This document shows positions 31,908-42,508 of a stretch of DNA of 64,000 nucleotides, in pieces. The DNA is taken from NCBI GenBank assembly GCA_903772945.1, contig CAICTM010000165.1, positions 1 to 64,000 of the forward strand. The letters are read 5' to 3'. A model generated the notes under the pieces. It did not search any database. It was not told the origin of the DNA and saw only the letters and a program-made list of their open reading frames with translations. This DNA comes from Seminavis robusta. Taxonomy: Eukaryota; Bacillariophyta; Bacillariophyceae; Naviculales; Naviculaceae. The position numbers and the translations under genes are program-made. Each line of letters begins with the position of its first letter. The first letter of the stretch is position 1.

Positions 31908-32464
31908 CGTGAACTTTTAAACACAGTGCCAGGCGTCTTTACTGAGGGTCTTCTCGAAGCAGAGCCGGACAACTGCGTTTTTTGCATGCTTTCGCACTAA
32001 AAGCGACAGTTGGCTCCATGCTTTCCTGTGAGCTGAGCAGTTTCAGGCCCGGGTGGGTGCGTCGCGCACGAAAGACCTTCGCAGAACGGACGAGGTGCGT
32101 TTCAAAGGGTCGTACAACTGCGAGTAGCAACGACACCTACCCGTCTATCCCTAATCACATCCAAGTCACCGCAACCACGGGAGACTGCGCACACATGTAA
32201 CATCCTGATGTGCTCCTGAACGCCAAATTCTTCTTTTCTGACCGTTTTTTGATGTCAGGTTCCACAGCCTGGGTCTCGCACCACCAGCGATGGTTGAAAA
32301 GTATTCGCCTAGTTGTACAGTACCGATACCATGACCGGTACGGTACCGTTCGCATTGTCCCGGATTCGATCTTTGCAACGCAGAAACATGGCTAAATCTT
32401 GTTCTCTTAACAATTGACATTCATTCCCTCATTCATTCATTCTCCTAAAGAGCCTACATCTACG
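31908..32464. other. Divergent spacer
   Basis: 557 bases between the start codons of the small acidic protein (-) and the protease (+). It has a TACCGGTA-like cluster at about 32320-32350. Promoters for both genes must lie here; no specific element can be named. Confidence 0.4.
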
Positions 32465-33706
32465 ATGTCATCGACAAAGCTACCCACGTTGCTTTCGTTG
32501 CTCGTCCTAGTCCTGGTGGCAACTACGACATCAGCTGCACCGTGGCATCTCCGACGAACGCAAGAAGACGACTTGAAGTGGTTTGAAGGAGACATTGACG
32601 AGAGGTATGATTATTTGCTGCCACTGGCAGGGCCACAAGAAATCGTGGGAGGCTCTCCTGGTAAGCAAGTGAGGAGGTAACTGTACTAGCACACAGGAGC
32701 TCGTGGGAGTTCAAGCGTCCCCGCCCCGCCTCATTGTCTCTTTTGCGCTCCTGCACACGTACAGCCAGTTCTGGGGAGTTCCCGTGGTTCGTCTCACTCG
32801 AGTATGAAGGACAGATCTATTGTGGAGGGACCTTGATTTCTGCGAATAGGGTACTTTCAGCAGCTCACTGCTTTCTCTCAAGCTCGGGAAGCATCTTCCT
32901 CCCGACGCAGATAAGAGTAGGTCACACGACCACTTCCGACGGCGAGACTGTCACACCGAGCTGTGTCTCTATTCATCCTGACTTTGGATACGACTTAAAA
33001 GGAGTCTACAGCGACCTTGCGGTCCTTTCACTTTCTTCCCCGGTCACAACGGTTACCTCCTTCGTGGTTCTCAACAGCGATACAAGCCATCCGTCAAGTG
33101 GGGATTTAACCGCGATTGGGTTTGGACGCACTTCTACAGATGGCCCCACTTCGAGTTCGCTCTTGAAGACGACAGAAGCCTTCGTCAGCGAATCAACCTG
33201 CAAGGAGGCCTGGGAGTGTGTTAGCTCAACTTATCATGTATGCGCAGTGGGCGCTTCCAATAATGGTGTTTGTAAAGGTAAGTCGCCAGCTTACCACTTG
33301 GTGTGACACAGAGCTCAGTCCTCAGCTCATTCCTCCAATCAATCGCCACGCATTTCGGTCTGCCTCAGGTGACTCAGGAGGTCCTCTCCTAGATAGCGCG
33401 AAGGTTCAAGTTGGCGTAGCTTCATTTGTGGGTTGTAAGTTGGGCTTTCCAAGGAGCGGTGGTTGATGCATGAATTGGCTCACGTTCACTCTTCTCAAAC
33501 CTCTGCCAGCCGATGGGTGCGGAACTTCAACACCAGAAGTCTTTGCATCGGTAGCATCCTTCCATACATGGATTCAGGGCGAGTTGACATCTGGAACTTG
33601 CACTTCTAGCCACACGCTGAATACAGCTACTCCGTGCTCATGCGTGTGCCTGATTCAGCGCGCTTTCATTGATGCCACAAGTTTTTTTGGGAGCTATTTC
33701 GACTAA
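32465..33706 (+). CDS. Secreted chymotrypsin-fold serine protease (S1 family)
   Basis: Four exons (32465-32660, 32765-33277, 33369-33434, 33510-33706), all introns in phase 1, give 323 residues. A signal peptide (about 1-24, LLSLLVLVLVATTTSA) is followed by a pro-segment and the activation site EIVGGSP (Ile60). The catalytic triad is complete: His100 in SAAHC, Asp149 in SDLAVL, Ser239 in GDSGGP. The position equivalent to chymotrypsin 189 is Gly233, not Asp, and the 216 equivalent is Val, so it should not cleave after Arg/Lys; an elastase-like pocket for small residues is more likely. Paired Cys around the triad suggest the usual disulfides. It would act outside the cell or in a secretory compartment. 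The C-terminal 35 residues after WIQGEL carry an extra Cys cluster (CSCVC) and have no S1 counterpart. Confidence 0.9.
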
Positions 33707-34032
33707 GCCGTGGGCGGGGCCATATTCAGCAGATCCTCTAGCCATTGAAATTCCGGACTAACGCTAGCTAGCCAGCAGGTACCGGTAGCTAATTTAACCG
33801 CAACCATTCGCCAACGCAAATAGCGGAGTCGGTTGAACAATCCCTCAAAATCAAAAAGATTCCTTGTCGCTGAGCAGTGACAGAAGCAAGTGCTTGGCAA
33901 TGTGCATAAACCCGTCACTCTTTGCTGGCTAGGCAACCCTTTTCTCTTGGATTTTGCCAGGTTTCAAATCTTCGCGTTGGTAATTTGCAAGAGCTGACTG
34001 CATGGATATACCGGTAGGAAGTGTTGTGAAAG
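33707..34032. other. Spacer between convergent genes
   Basis: About 330 bases with no gene; it has two TACCGGTA-type palindromes (about 33778-33788 and 34008-34016). Confidence 0.4.
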
Positions 34033-36012
34033 CTATGACACCGCCCCCAGAGTTAGCCCCGCATGGTACATTAAAAAGTCCAAAATCTGAGATGAGTACT
34101 CGGACGTCATTTCTTGCACTCCATAGGCAGCTTCAATCTCTTGCAGCATGCTGGCCCACAGCCACGATCGACCTTCCGGTGTCGCAATCGTAGGAAATTT
34201 TTGAAGTTGCAATGTCTTCTTTCGCATCTTTTGGTGTTTTTTGTCGGGTTGCGGCTTGTTGTTTCCATACGACGCCAAGGTGAACGCCATGGTGTGAGTG
34301 GTCCAATCGTCTAGGCCCAACTTTTGCATGACTGGAACCCACTGAGGACTCTTGCTCGATTGTAAGACTTCGCCGAGCGATGTAATGAGTTGAAACTTTT
34401 GTTTGGCATTCTGCAGGCCACCGTGGGCTAGACGGAGTCGTTTGGCGCGTTTTTGCGGATCCTGTTTCATTTGTTTGAATTCCTGTCTGCGTTGTTTGTT
34501 CTTTTGATACCCTTGCACATGCCGAAAGAAACTGCGACATCGAGTATGATACTCTGGCAGACGAGCCTGGCACAAGGATGGGGTCCATGCATGAGGATCA
34601 ATTTTCCATAGTTGTGTTTTGCGAAAGAAGCGACGTCTAGGTTTGGTCTTTTCCGAGTCCAATCCATCTTCTTCTTCATCCTCCTCTTCTTCTGCTGCTT
34701 CCTTTTCCAATTCTTCTCTCTCTTCTTCCTTGCGCAATTCCATTTCCTCCTGGTCTGCTTCATGACTTTGCTGCAAGATGCCGTAATGTCGCATGGCATA
34801 CTCTGTGGCAATGGAATTTTTGGGAAAGACTACAAAGGCAGTAGCAGGAATGACATCATTGTCTAGATCGGCACGATTGAATCCACTTGGGTGGTGGCTG
34901 CCATACAATGCCATTGATTGGAGGCGGAGTGTTTTGTAAAGGGATGATGCCATGAACAAGTTTGCGCCATTGGACATTCCAATGGCCATCCGTGGCAGCG
35001 AGACAACATTCATCTGTTTGGCCCATTCATAGAGCAGGGGCCCTAACAATTCATCACCATCCAGCGAAGACCAGCAATTCTTTTCATCGGAACCACCTTG
35101 CAATGGTTGTTGTTGTGGATTGTCACGCTTGGATTTCCCTCCCTTGCCCACGTTGGTGGTGAAAAGTTTGGAAGCCGAGGATGCTGTCGGACTAAAGATT
35201 GCCAATCCTCGTTTGAGTGCTTGTGCTGCGACAATGCGACTTTCCGGTAGCTGGAAGAAGTGCAGACCGGACTGATGGCAATTGTGCAAAAAGATGAGGA
35301 CACCTCGTATTTTGGTACTTTGATTATTGTTGTTGTCGTCTTGTTCCCCCGGAGGCATTTGCTCATAGTAATCTTGAGGTAACATGTAATAGTGAGGTTG
35401 TCGATGTTCTCGTAAATGATTCAAAACGTGCTGTTTGCGTTCATCTGGCTGCTGTTGCCCTTGCTGGTTGGGTTGTTGTTTATCAGGATCGTAGATCCAC
35501 ACATTGGGAATGAGTGGCAGGACAGTACCAGGAATTGGAGAAAGAGGCTGCTGTTCTGGATACTGCAGATAGTAATAGTCGAGAGCATCGTCCTTGAGTT
35601 CAGGCCACCAAAACAGCAGCACTATTACGGACCAAACCGCCAGTGCGGGAACCAAAAAATTCATCCCACTGAATTCCCAGCAAGAATTCGGGTCGCCTCG
35701 ATGGCTTGTCGTCGTCGTTTTAGTAGTCGTCGTCGTCGTCGTCGTCGATGGATCCTTGTTGCGACTTGTTTGAGACATGTTCCGACGCAACGAGACTCGG
35801 AGCCCTCCGCTATTGGGACTGCTCAGGTCTCGAATGCTGCCATTTCCCAGCGTTTGAGGCAATTTGATCAGAGCTTGTCCTGGCGCGCTCCCTCCTGACT
35901 TGGGGCTCTTGTGCAACGGCGCTTTGCCCGGGGACGATATCTGACCATTGCTATTGCTCTTGTTGTGGGAGGATCGTCTGCTATGGGGACGCCGTCGACG
36001 GTTCTGGATCAT
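34033..36012 (-). CDS. Membrane-anchored alpha/beta-hydrolase-like protein
   Basis: Single exon, 659 residues. The N-terminus is Arg/Ser-rich and basic; one membrane helix lies at about 118-138 (FLVPALAVWSVIVLLFWW). The next part is Gln/Pro-rich. A hydrolase-like core then reads GVLIFLHNCHQSG (possible oxyanion-hole strand), LAIFSPTASS, a Leu-rich helix DGDELLGPLLYEWAKQM, and RMAIGMSNGANLF, where Ser347 sits in a G-x-S-x-G nucleophile elbow, followed by LQSMALYGSHHP. A 30-residue acidic insert (runs of Glu) and a basic helical region interrupt the second half. The assigned fold is inference from the elbow and strand pattern; the acid and His of the triad cannot be placed safely. Substrate unknown. 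Confidence 0.55.
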   Translation of the reverse strand: MIQNRRRRPHSRRSSHNKSNSNGQISSPGKAPLHKSPKSGGSAPGQALIKLPQTLGNGSIRDLSSPNSGGLRVSLRRNMSQTSRNKDPSTTTTTTTTKTTTTSHRGDPNSCWEFSGMNFLVPALAVWSVIVLLFWWPELKDDALDYYYLQYPEQQPLSPIPGTVLPLIPNVWIYDPDKQQPNQQGQQQPDERKQHVLNHLREHRQPHYYMLPQDYYEQMPPGEQDDNNNNQSTKIRGVLIFLHNCHQSGLHFFQLPESRIVAAQALKRGLAIFSPTASSASKLFTTNVGKGGKSKRDNPQQQPLQGGSDEKNCWSSLDGDELLGPLLYEWAKQMNVVSLPRMAIGMSNGANLFMASSLYKTLRLQSMALYGSHHPSGFNRADLDNDVIPATAFVVFPKNSIATEYAMRHYGILQQSHEADQEEMELRKEEEREELEKEAAEEEEDEEEDGLDSEKTKPRRRFFRKTQLWKIDPHAWTPSLCQARLPEYHTRCRSFFRHVQGYQKNKQRRQEFKQMKQDPQKRAKRLRLAHGGLQNAKQKFQLITSLGEVLQSSKSPQWVPVMQKLGLDDWTTHTMAFTLASYGNNKPQPDKKHQKMRKKTLQLQKFPTIATPEGRSWLWASMLQEIEAAYGVQEMTSEYSSQILDFLMYHAGLTLGAVS

Positions 36013-36474
36013 GGTGGGTGCATGCGGTGCTGTTCAATTTTTGGAAAGGTTTGGATTCTTCCAATCCTTTGAATTTCAGGTCTCTGGAGGCGAAGACCAC
36101 CCATGCAGTACTGGTACCGTACCGGTACGGTACCAGTACTGCAGCCTTACCGGGATCCAGCGAACTACCGTACCTACCAAAAACCCACCATTTTCTTTCT
36201 CTTTGAAGGGGAGCTCGGTATCTAGCTAGCTTGGTTGAATAAAGAATCTCTCGTTGCATTGATAGGGTCTAATAATGTTATGGGACAGCTACCAGTTGAC
36301 CCTGTACGGTACGTAGTTTGATATCGCAAGGGCCAGTTCAATCATTCTGACAACTTTCACGAGTTCAACTCGAGATAGACAGCCAAAACAAAAATGCTGA
36401 AACTGCCTTCATTGACAAGCATCATTGACAAGCATCACGTTTTACGCGAAACACATATAATCGTGGCCTCTGTT
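36013..36474. other. Upstream region of the hydrolase gene with a 40-bp palindrome
   Basis: 462 bases between two minus-strand genes. It contains the perfect palindrome listed at 36104-36143, about 90 bases upstream of the hydrolase start codon, so probably in its promoter or 5' UTR. Confidence 0.5.
36104..36143. repeat. Perfect 40-bp palindrome centred on TACCGGTA
   Basis: Every base from 36104 to 36143 pairs with its mirror about the point between 36123 and 36124, with no loop. The core is TACCGGTA, and the arms contain GTACC and AGTACT blocks. It could form a cruciform or bind a dimeric protein. Confidence 0.85.
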
Positions 36475-39400
36475 CTACGGGAGGAACAGGGCCTCGGTTG
36501 TACTATCGTAGAGGGTCCGATGAGTGTCAAAGTAGCACTTCTTGCACAGCCGTACCGCAATCTGCTCTTCGTCACGAGGATATATCAAACAGCTCTTGTC
36601 GCAGCCACCTTGGACTACCATGATGCGCAAGTGATGACCTGTAATCTGAAACTTCTCCTTCTCCTCGTCCGAAGACAACTCAATGCATCGTTCGCAGGGA
36701 CCCTTGCTGCCATGCAGATCTGGGTTGTACGGTGTTGGACAGCGAGGGCCGTCGCGGGGGGACAAAACTCGTGGGAACGTGTGCGAAAATTTCGGAGGCG
36801 CTGACCGGGGCTGAATGATCGGTGGAGCGGTAATTCTTGGAGGAAGAGATCCGTCCGTTGCTTTGGTATTAGCCCAATTTGTAGGAGTGAGCGTTGCCAC
36901 ACGTGGCAGATTCGCAGCAGAGATTGTTGGCAATCGTGGTGGAACGGAAATCGGCTCCACTGGGGGCACGTAGGCAGGACGGGATGGGGAAAGTGTGGCA
37001 ACTCGGGGAAGACCAGTACGAGGGGGAGATCGAGATCTTGTTCGCGGTGATGCTTCCTTCTCGGGAGAGCGAGCCGTAGGTCGAGCCGGGGAGAGCCTTG
37101 CAACACGAGGCAGGGCGCCTGGTTGGAGCGGTGATTTGGGCGATGATACTGCCTTTTCCGGCTTGTCGGGAGAAGCGGCGAGTTTTGTCGGGGAGAGCTT
37201 TGCAACACGAGGAAGAGCAGAAGGTTCCGTCGACGTTTTTGATGCTGCCCAGTCGCCAGCAAGCTGGGCTAGTCTCGGTGGTCTCGCTGGCGATTTCGAC
37301 TTTGATTTGGTTTGCGTGGCATGCAATTGTCGAGCCTTGATTCGCGGCGCGGATTGTTTTGGTAAGTTGGCGACCCGGGGAACAACGACTGGAGTGGTCT
37401 GTTCGACCTTTAGTTTTCCCGGTGGACCCGTTTGCCGGTGTTGTGGATTCTTCATATCAGAGCTCCTTGCAGCCTTACTCTTTGGATGGAAGGAGGGGAC
37501 AACTCGAACCTCCTTCGAACGAACGGATGGGCTTACTTGTTTAGCGTGCAGGGCTGCGACTCCGTCCGGAGGGATGAAGGCTTTGACCCTTACTTTCTGC
37601 TCGATTGTACCAGATATTTGACTCACCTTTCCCACCACATTTCGGATCGACGGGCGGGTGCGGGAATCAGTGTGATCGGTTTTGGATTCATCAGCATCCA
37701 TATTGAGATCAGCGGTGAAGTCTATTTCCATCTCTTCTTCCTCCTCTCCGGCGGCATCAACATCTGCCGCCGCAATGTCTCCACCAAGTCCGAGTTTTTC
37801 CATCTCTTGCTGCATTTCCTCTGCCAACCCGGCACCTATTGCATCTACATCGTCCGCCGTATCAATACCAGCAGCGATGTCTCCAAGCTTATCCATTTCC
37901 CTTTGCATCTCCGCGGCCAGCTTGGCGCCAACGTCGTCATCATCGTCATCTGTAACACTGACGCCTACTGCTTTGTCTCCACCGCCTAGACCCAGTTTGT
38001 CAATCTCGCTTTGCATTTCTTGTATGAGATCATCTCCCAAGAGATCATCCAATGCCTGCGAATCACCTCCAGCTGGGTCCTGTGTATTCTCTGCTGCTAG
38101 CTGTGCTTCTAATTCTTTCAACTCCTTTGCAGCAGCTTCCTGCTCAAGCCTCTCTTGCTCTGCCAATAGCCGAGCTTTCTCCTCTTCTTCAGCTTTTTGA
38201 CGATCCTCCTCCTCATGTCGCAATCTTTCTTGCTCAGCTTTTTGCCTTTCCTCTTCCTCGAGTCTCAGCCTCTCTGCTTCAGCCTTTTGCCTTTCTTCTT
38301 CTTCGAGTCGTAGCCTCTCAACCTCAGCTTTTTGTCTCTCTTCTTCTTCCAGTCTAAGCCGCTCCGCTTCAGCTTTTTGTCTTTCTTCTTCTTCTTCGAT
38401 TCTCAGGCGCTCAGCCTCCCCCTCGGCTTTTTGTCTCTCTTCTTCTTCAAGTCTAAGCCTCTCTGCTTCGGCTTTTGCCCTTTCTTCTTCTTCAATTCTC
38501 AAGCGTTCTGCCTCAGCTTTTTGTTTCTCTTCTTCTTCGCGCCTACGCCACTCGGCTTCAGCTTTTTGTCTCTCTTCTTCCTCAATTCTGAGTCTCTCTG
38601 CTTCCGCTTCTGATTTTTGCTGTTCTTCTTCTTCAATTCTCAGCCGCTCAGCTTCAGCTTTTTGTCGTTCTGCCTCTTCAAGTCTAAGTCTTTCGGCCTC
38701 CGCTTCATCTTTTAGTCTCTCCTCTTCCTCGATTCTTAGCCGCTCGGCCTCCGCCTCCGCTTGTAGTCTCGCTTCTTCTTCTTCGAGTCTGACCCTTTCG
38801 GCCTCTGCTTCAGCTTTTTGTCGTTCTTCCTCTTCAATTCTAAGTCTTTCAGCCTCCGCTTCATCTTTTAGTCTCTCCTCTTCTTCGATTCTCAGTCGCT
38901 CGGCCTCCGCCTCTGCTTGTAGTCTTGCTTCTTCTTCTTCTTCGAGTCTAAGCCTCTCGGCCTCAGCTTTTTGTCGTTCTTCCTCTTCAAGTCTAAGTCT
39001 TTCGGCCTCCGCTTCATCTTTTAGTCTCTCTTCTTCCTCGATTCTCAGCCGCTCAGCCTCCGCCTCTGCTTGTAGTCTCGCTTCCTCTTCTTCTTCGAGT
39101 CTGACCCTTTCGGCCTCTGCTTCAGCTTTTTGTTGTTCTTCCTCTTCAAGTCTACGTCTTTCAGCCTCGGCTTCATCTTTTAGTCTCTCCTCTTCCTCGA
39201 TTCTCAGCCGCTCAGCCTCCGCCTCTGCTTGTAGTCTTGCTTCTTCTTCTTCTTCGAGTCTGACCCTTTCAGCCTCAGCTTCTGCCTTTTGTCGTTCCTC
39301 CTCTTCAAGTCTAAGTCTTTCGGCCTCCGCTTCTTCTTTTAGTCTCTCCTCTTCCTCGATTCTCAGCCGCTCGGCCTCTGCTTGTAGTCTTGCTTCTTCT

Positions 39401-39990
39401 TCTTCTTCGAGTCTGACCCTTTCGGCCTCAGCTTCTGCTTTTTGCCTTTCTTCTTCTTCGAGTCTAAGCCTCTTGGCCTCAGCCTTTTGTCGTTCCTCTT
39501 CCTCTAGTCTAAGCCTTTCGGCCTCAGCTTTTAGTCTTTCCTCTTCTTCCAGCCTTTCTTGTTCAGCCTTTGCTTCAGCCTCCAGTCTGAGTCTTTCGGC
39601 TTCTGCCTCTTGCTCTTTTCGCACTCGTTTTTCCTCTTCACGTTGGAGACGTTCCATCTCAAGAGCAGCAGCTTCTGCCTCTTTCCTCATCCGCTCCGCT
39701 TCTTTTCGAGCCTGTTCCTCCGCTGCTTGTTGTTCTTCCAAGCGTGCTGCCTCTCTCTCGGCTTGCATTTTCTTCTCAGCCGCTATTCTCGCCTCTTCGG
39801 CTTCCTCGGCGGCTTTCAACAATTGATTCATCATTTCCATTTCCCTTTCTGCTTCGGCTTCAGCATCCAGACCAGTGTCTTGGGACTTGGCTCTTGCGTT
39901 GGCCTCTTCTACCAATCTATTCTGCCGTTCAATTTCGAGCAGCTGCTCCATCATAATTCTTTCGGCCTCGGCCTCTGCATCATCTGCCAT
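36475..39990 (-). CDS. Giant Glu/Arg coiled-coil repeat protein with a Cys-rich C-terminus
   Basis: Single exon, 1171 residues from the ATG at 39990. Residues about 1-630 are a nearly unbroken charged helix built of EAERLRLEEEERQKA-type units. These form a higher-order repeat of about 50 residues (ERLRIEEEERLKDEAEAERL, then EAERVRLEEEEEARLQ) seen about five times between 38700 and 39430, so the DNA is also a tandem repeat. Residues about 640-740 hold three acidic copies of a short motif (EEMQ.E(M/I)(E/D)KLGLGG). A Pro/Ser/Arg-rich part follows with repeated LPRVA.LSP units. The last 90 residues are different: CERC, CDKSC and CKKC pairs plus GHHLRIMVVQGG suggest a zinc-binding domain. Function unknown; a structural or cytoskeletal scaffold is a guess. 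Confidence 0.75.
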   Translation of the reverse strand: MADDAEAEAERIMMEQLLEIERQNRLVEEANARAKSQDTGLDAEAEAEREMEMMNQLLKAAEEAEEARIAAEKKMQAEREAARLEEQQAAEEQARKEAERMRKEAEAAALEMERLQREEEKRVRKEQEAEAERLRLEAEAKAEQERLEEEERLKAEAERLRLEEEERQKAEAKRLRLEEEERQKAEAEAERVRLEEEEEARLQAEAERLRIEEEERLKEEAEAERLRLEEEERQKAEAEAERVRLEEEEEARLQAEAEAERLRIEEEERLKDEAEAERRRLEEEEQQKAEAEAERVRLEEEEEARLQAEAEAERLRIEEEERLKDEAEAERLRLEEEERQKAEAERLRLEEEEEARLQAEAEAERLRIEEEERLKDEAEAERLRIEEEERQKAEAEAERVRLEEEEARLQAEAEAERLRIEEEERLKDEAEAERLRLEEAERQKAEAERLRIEEEEQQKSEAEAERLRIEEEERQKAEAEWRRREEEEKQKAEAERLRIEEEERAKAEAERLRLEEEERQKAEGEAERLRIEEEEERQKAEAERLRLEEEERQKAEVERLRLEEEERQKAEAERLRLEEEERQKAEQERLRHEEEDRQKAEEEEKARLLAEQERLEQEAAAKELKELEAQLAAENTQDPAGGDSQALDDLLGDDLIQEMQSEIDKLGLGGGDKAVGVSVTDDDDDDVGAKLAAEMQREMDKLGDIAAGIDTADDVDAIGAGLAEEMQQEMEKLGLGGDIAAADVDAAGEEEEEMEIDFTADLNMDADESKTDHTDSRTRPSIRNVVGKVSQISGTIEQKVRVKAFIPPDGVAALHAKQVSPSVRSKEVRVVPSFHPKSKAARSSDMKNPQHRQTGPPGKLKVEQTTPVVVPRVANLPKQSAPRIKARQLHATQTKSKSKSPARPPRLAQLAGDWAASKTSTEPSALPRVAKLSPTKLAASPDKPEKAVSSPKSPLQPGALPRVARLSPARPTARSPEKEASPRTRSRSPPRTGLPRVATLSPSRPAYVPPVEPISVPPRLPTISAANLPRVATLTPTNWANTKATDGSLPPRITAPPIIQPRSAPPKFSHTFPRVLSPRDGPRCPTPYNPDLHGSKGPCERCIELSSDEEKEKFQITGHHLRIMVVQGGCDKSCLIYPRDEEQIAVRLCKKCYFDTHRTLYDSTTEALFLP

Positions 39991-40776
39991 GTTGTCGTAT
40001 GGGTACTATTATAAAATGCCGATTCCACAACAAAAAGAGGTTCACACTTGTGGCTCGAGTGTGGCACTGGGTATCTTTTGAAAAGGTCTTTTGCTCCACC
40101 CAAGCTTTCTGGTTCCAGAAATGGCACTCCAGTACCGGTATGGTTGGAGTGCTACAGAGATATCCAGGTGTTGGCAGCAAGCCACACAAGCAGCAACCTG
40201 TGTTGGAGAATGCTATTGTCAAAGCAAGCGAGAAGCGAAAAAAAGATATGGACGAGGCATCACGAAGGTCGAAGATTGCCTTGAAATGCCGACGACGAAA
40301 GACCGTTGACCCCCTCACAGCGCACTTAAGAAACATTTCCAGGTACCCAAAGGCTTATTTGCTATTCCCAAGAACACAAAACAAATGCAGCTCTGCGAGC
40401 TAACGGTATCTTAACCTACAGGTTACGGTGTTACGTATCGAAGGGCGAAGCGACAATTGCTGCGGTTTTGGAAAGCTCTGAACAAGTTGGCTGAACAACA
40501 CGTAGTTCCCTGAACGCATCACGCTCCATCGTACTGTAGAACGTGGGGATCCATTTGAAGCCTTTGATGCCATTGCGGTGGACTGATCACCAGACAAGCA
40601 ACAATGGTGCAAATGCCGTTTCAGAGCCTGTCTTGGTTGAATGCCCCTAATCTAGATCGTGTAGGGATGCTGTGTATGCATACAGCGTAGTTGTTTGCAT
40701 TACCAGGGCTACGTTACCGGTAGCGGATACCCTTCCCCAAGTGTTGCGCAGCAGCGTGTTTTATCACCAGGAAGTT
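39991..40776. other. Intergenic region
   Basis: No gene is supported; short open frames at 39999-40403 lack domains. TACCGGTA copies lie at about 40132 and 40715. Confidence 0.4.
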
Positions 40777-41649
40777 CTACGGAGCAGCGTTCTCAACTGC
40801 CTGGATCGGAGCATGATCCGTTTCAGTGGGCGCTGGTTCTTCTGGTGGCTGTTCTGGCTTTGAGTCTGGGTCCTGATCTCCTTCCTCGTGATGATAACTT
40901 TCGATGAGTGAAGGAACGATGTTGACTGCGACACTACTGGAAAGGTAGAAAGCTGTTGCGGCAATGCTTTGGCGGGCGCCACTATCCAGAGACCAATCCA
41001 AGAATCGATCATATTCGTAATAGTCATCGTCGTAGAGCGACCTCAATTGTAGAGACATGGTGAAGGTCAGAGCTTGGCTGATGGCGCAAACCATTAGGGA
41101 CATTGGAACTGAGCAGTCGCAACAAAGCAAGCAACGGCCGTTTCTGGTAGTAGAGGAAAGCGCAACTCCCAAAAGAGCCAAGACTGTAATTGTGGCTAGA
41201 ATGGGAGCAATTAGGCCACAGATTCGGGCTGCCAATATGCCTTCGAGATATGCATCTGGGAAAACTTCACAAACGAAGCCTTCATTCCTCGTCATGACAG
41301 AAGCTCTCCAAACTCCCACCCCCACTGACACAGCCCCTCTGTTTTGGTCCAACCCAATAGCAGACACATCGACTGCCTGATCCAGTATTTCAAACATGGT
41401 ACCGGTACTGTTGAGGAGGCCATCAACAGCTATGGTGACCTCCACAAAGCTGCAAGAGAAAATGACGCCCAAGGATAGACCAATGGCAATCACGGCCAAA
41501 AGAACCGGAACAAACCTGGCGTTTCGAAATCAAGGCAAGGCAACGCATTGATCAGATACAGTTGTGAGCAATACACCAACGACTACCGTAGCTGCTCTCA
41601 CCCTTCATGAGTCAGACGGATTCAAACCTTACCTTAGCATCGACATCAT
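40777..41649 (-). CDS. Four-helix membrane protein, unknown function
   Basis: Two exons (41649-41633 and 41515-40777) encode 251 residues. The 17-nt first exon reads MMSMLR across the junction; the 117-bp intron runs GTAAGG...CCAG. The first helix (FVPVLLAVIAIGLSLGVIF) then starts at once, so the junction fits well. Further helices are RICGLIAPILATITVLALLGVA, SLMVCAISQALTFTMSL and AATAFYLSSSVAVNIVPSL. An outside loop of about 70 residues between helices 1 and 2 holds one N-glycosylation-type site (NST). The C-terminus is acidic and Pro-rich. The layout is tetraspanin-like, but no CCG motif is present, so I do not assign that family. Confidence 0.65.
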
Positions 41650-42508
41650 AGTTTTTCTTCTTTCTGGTACATGTACCACTTGTGAAGGACAGGGGTGGTG
41701 GGATGATGAACGATGGTGGTCACTGGTCAAACACTGGACATTGTGATCTTGGCCGTTTATTTTTGAAAATGTGAGAAGTTCTCGTTCAGCCAGACTGATG
41801 AAGAAAGCTCGTCAGAAGTCACAACCATGACCGCAAATGCCAGTCCTTTCCACGTCTCCCTGCCCTCTCCAACAAGATATTATCAAACAGCCTCTCAAGC
41901 TACCGGTACCGTATTACCAATATACAACTGTAGTCACATGATAGAGGGTATCAGTCTTTGGGGGATCGCACTGGTTGGTGGGACCCACCTCCTAGTCATA
42001 GTACTTATTTCACCCCCTACTTAGGCCTAAGTATGGGTATTCTCTATTGGGGAATGGTGATACATAAAACATTGCGAGGGTATTCTGCCGGGGAAAACCA
42101 GTCATTTGAGGGTATCCGATACTACTCAGAATAGCACTGTGGGTTGTATCGGCAACCCCAAAATACAACTTTTCTCCTAAGTATCTTTTGGCAATCGTGC
42201 CTAAAATACAACCCAGTCACACAGATCGTTCCGCGAAACTCAAAGATTTATGGTCCCGGAACCTATCTCTTAGTGTTGAGAGAGGGTAAACTCCCAAAGT
42301 TACCCTCAAATTCAACTGCCGTATCCCGTAGTACGGATCCTACAGGAAGACTTGACCGTTGGATGGAGTACCTCCGATCGATCTTTCATTATCTTTCATT
42401 CGGCTCATAAATTTGGAGATTGCTACTTGATAAGCGAAAGCTATGGCCAAATACCATCGCTATTTTGTTATCCTCCTACTCGCTCTTTTGTTTGTTCCAA
42501 CGTTGACA
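41650..42508. other. Flank upstream of the Crypton-like gene
   Basis: No other gene is seen. A 16-bp palindrome (TACTTAGGCCTAAGTA) lies at 42018-42033, and a TACCGGTA copy at about 41903. The 5' end of the transposon may lie in this stretch; Cryptons have no terminal inverted repeats, so its exact end cannot be seen. Confidence 0.4.

Noticed and set aside
40777-41649. Tetraspanin
   Set aside because: Four helices are present, but the CCG motif and the conserved Cys pairs of the large loop are missing.
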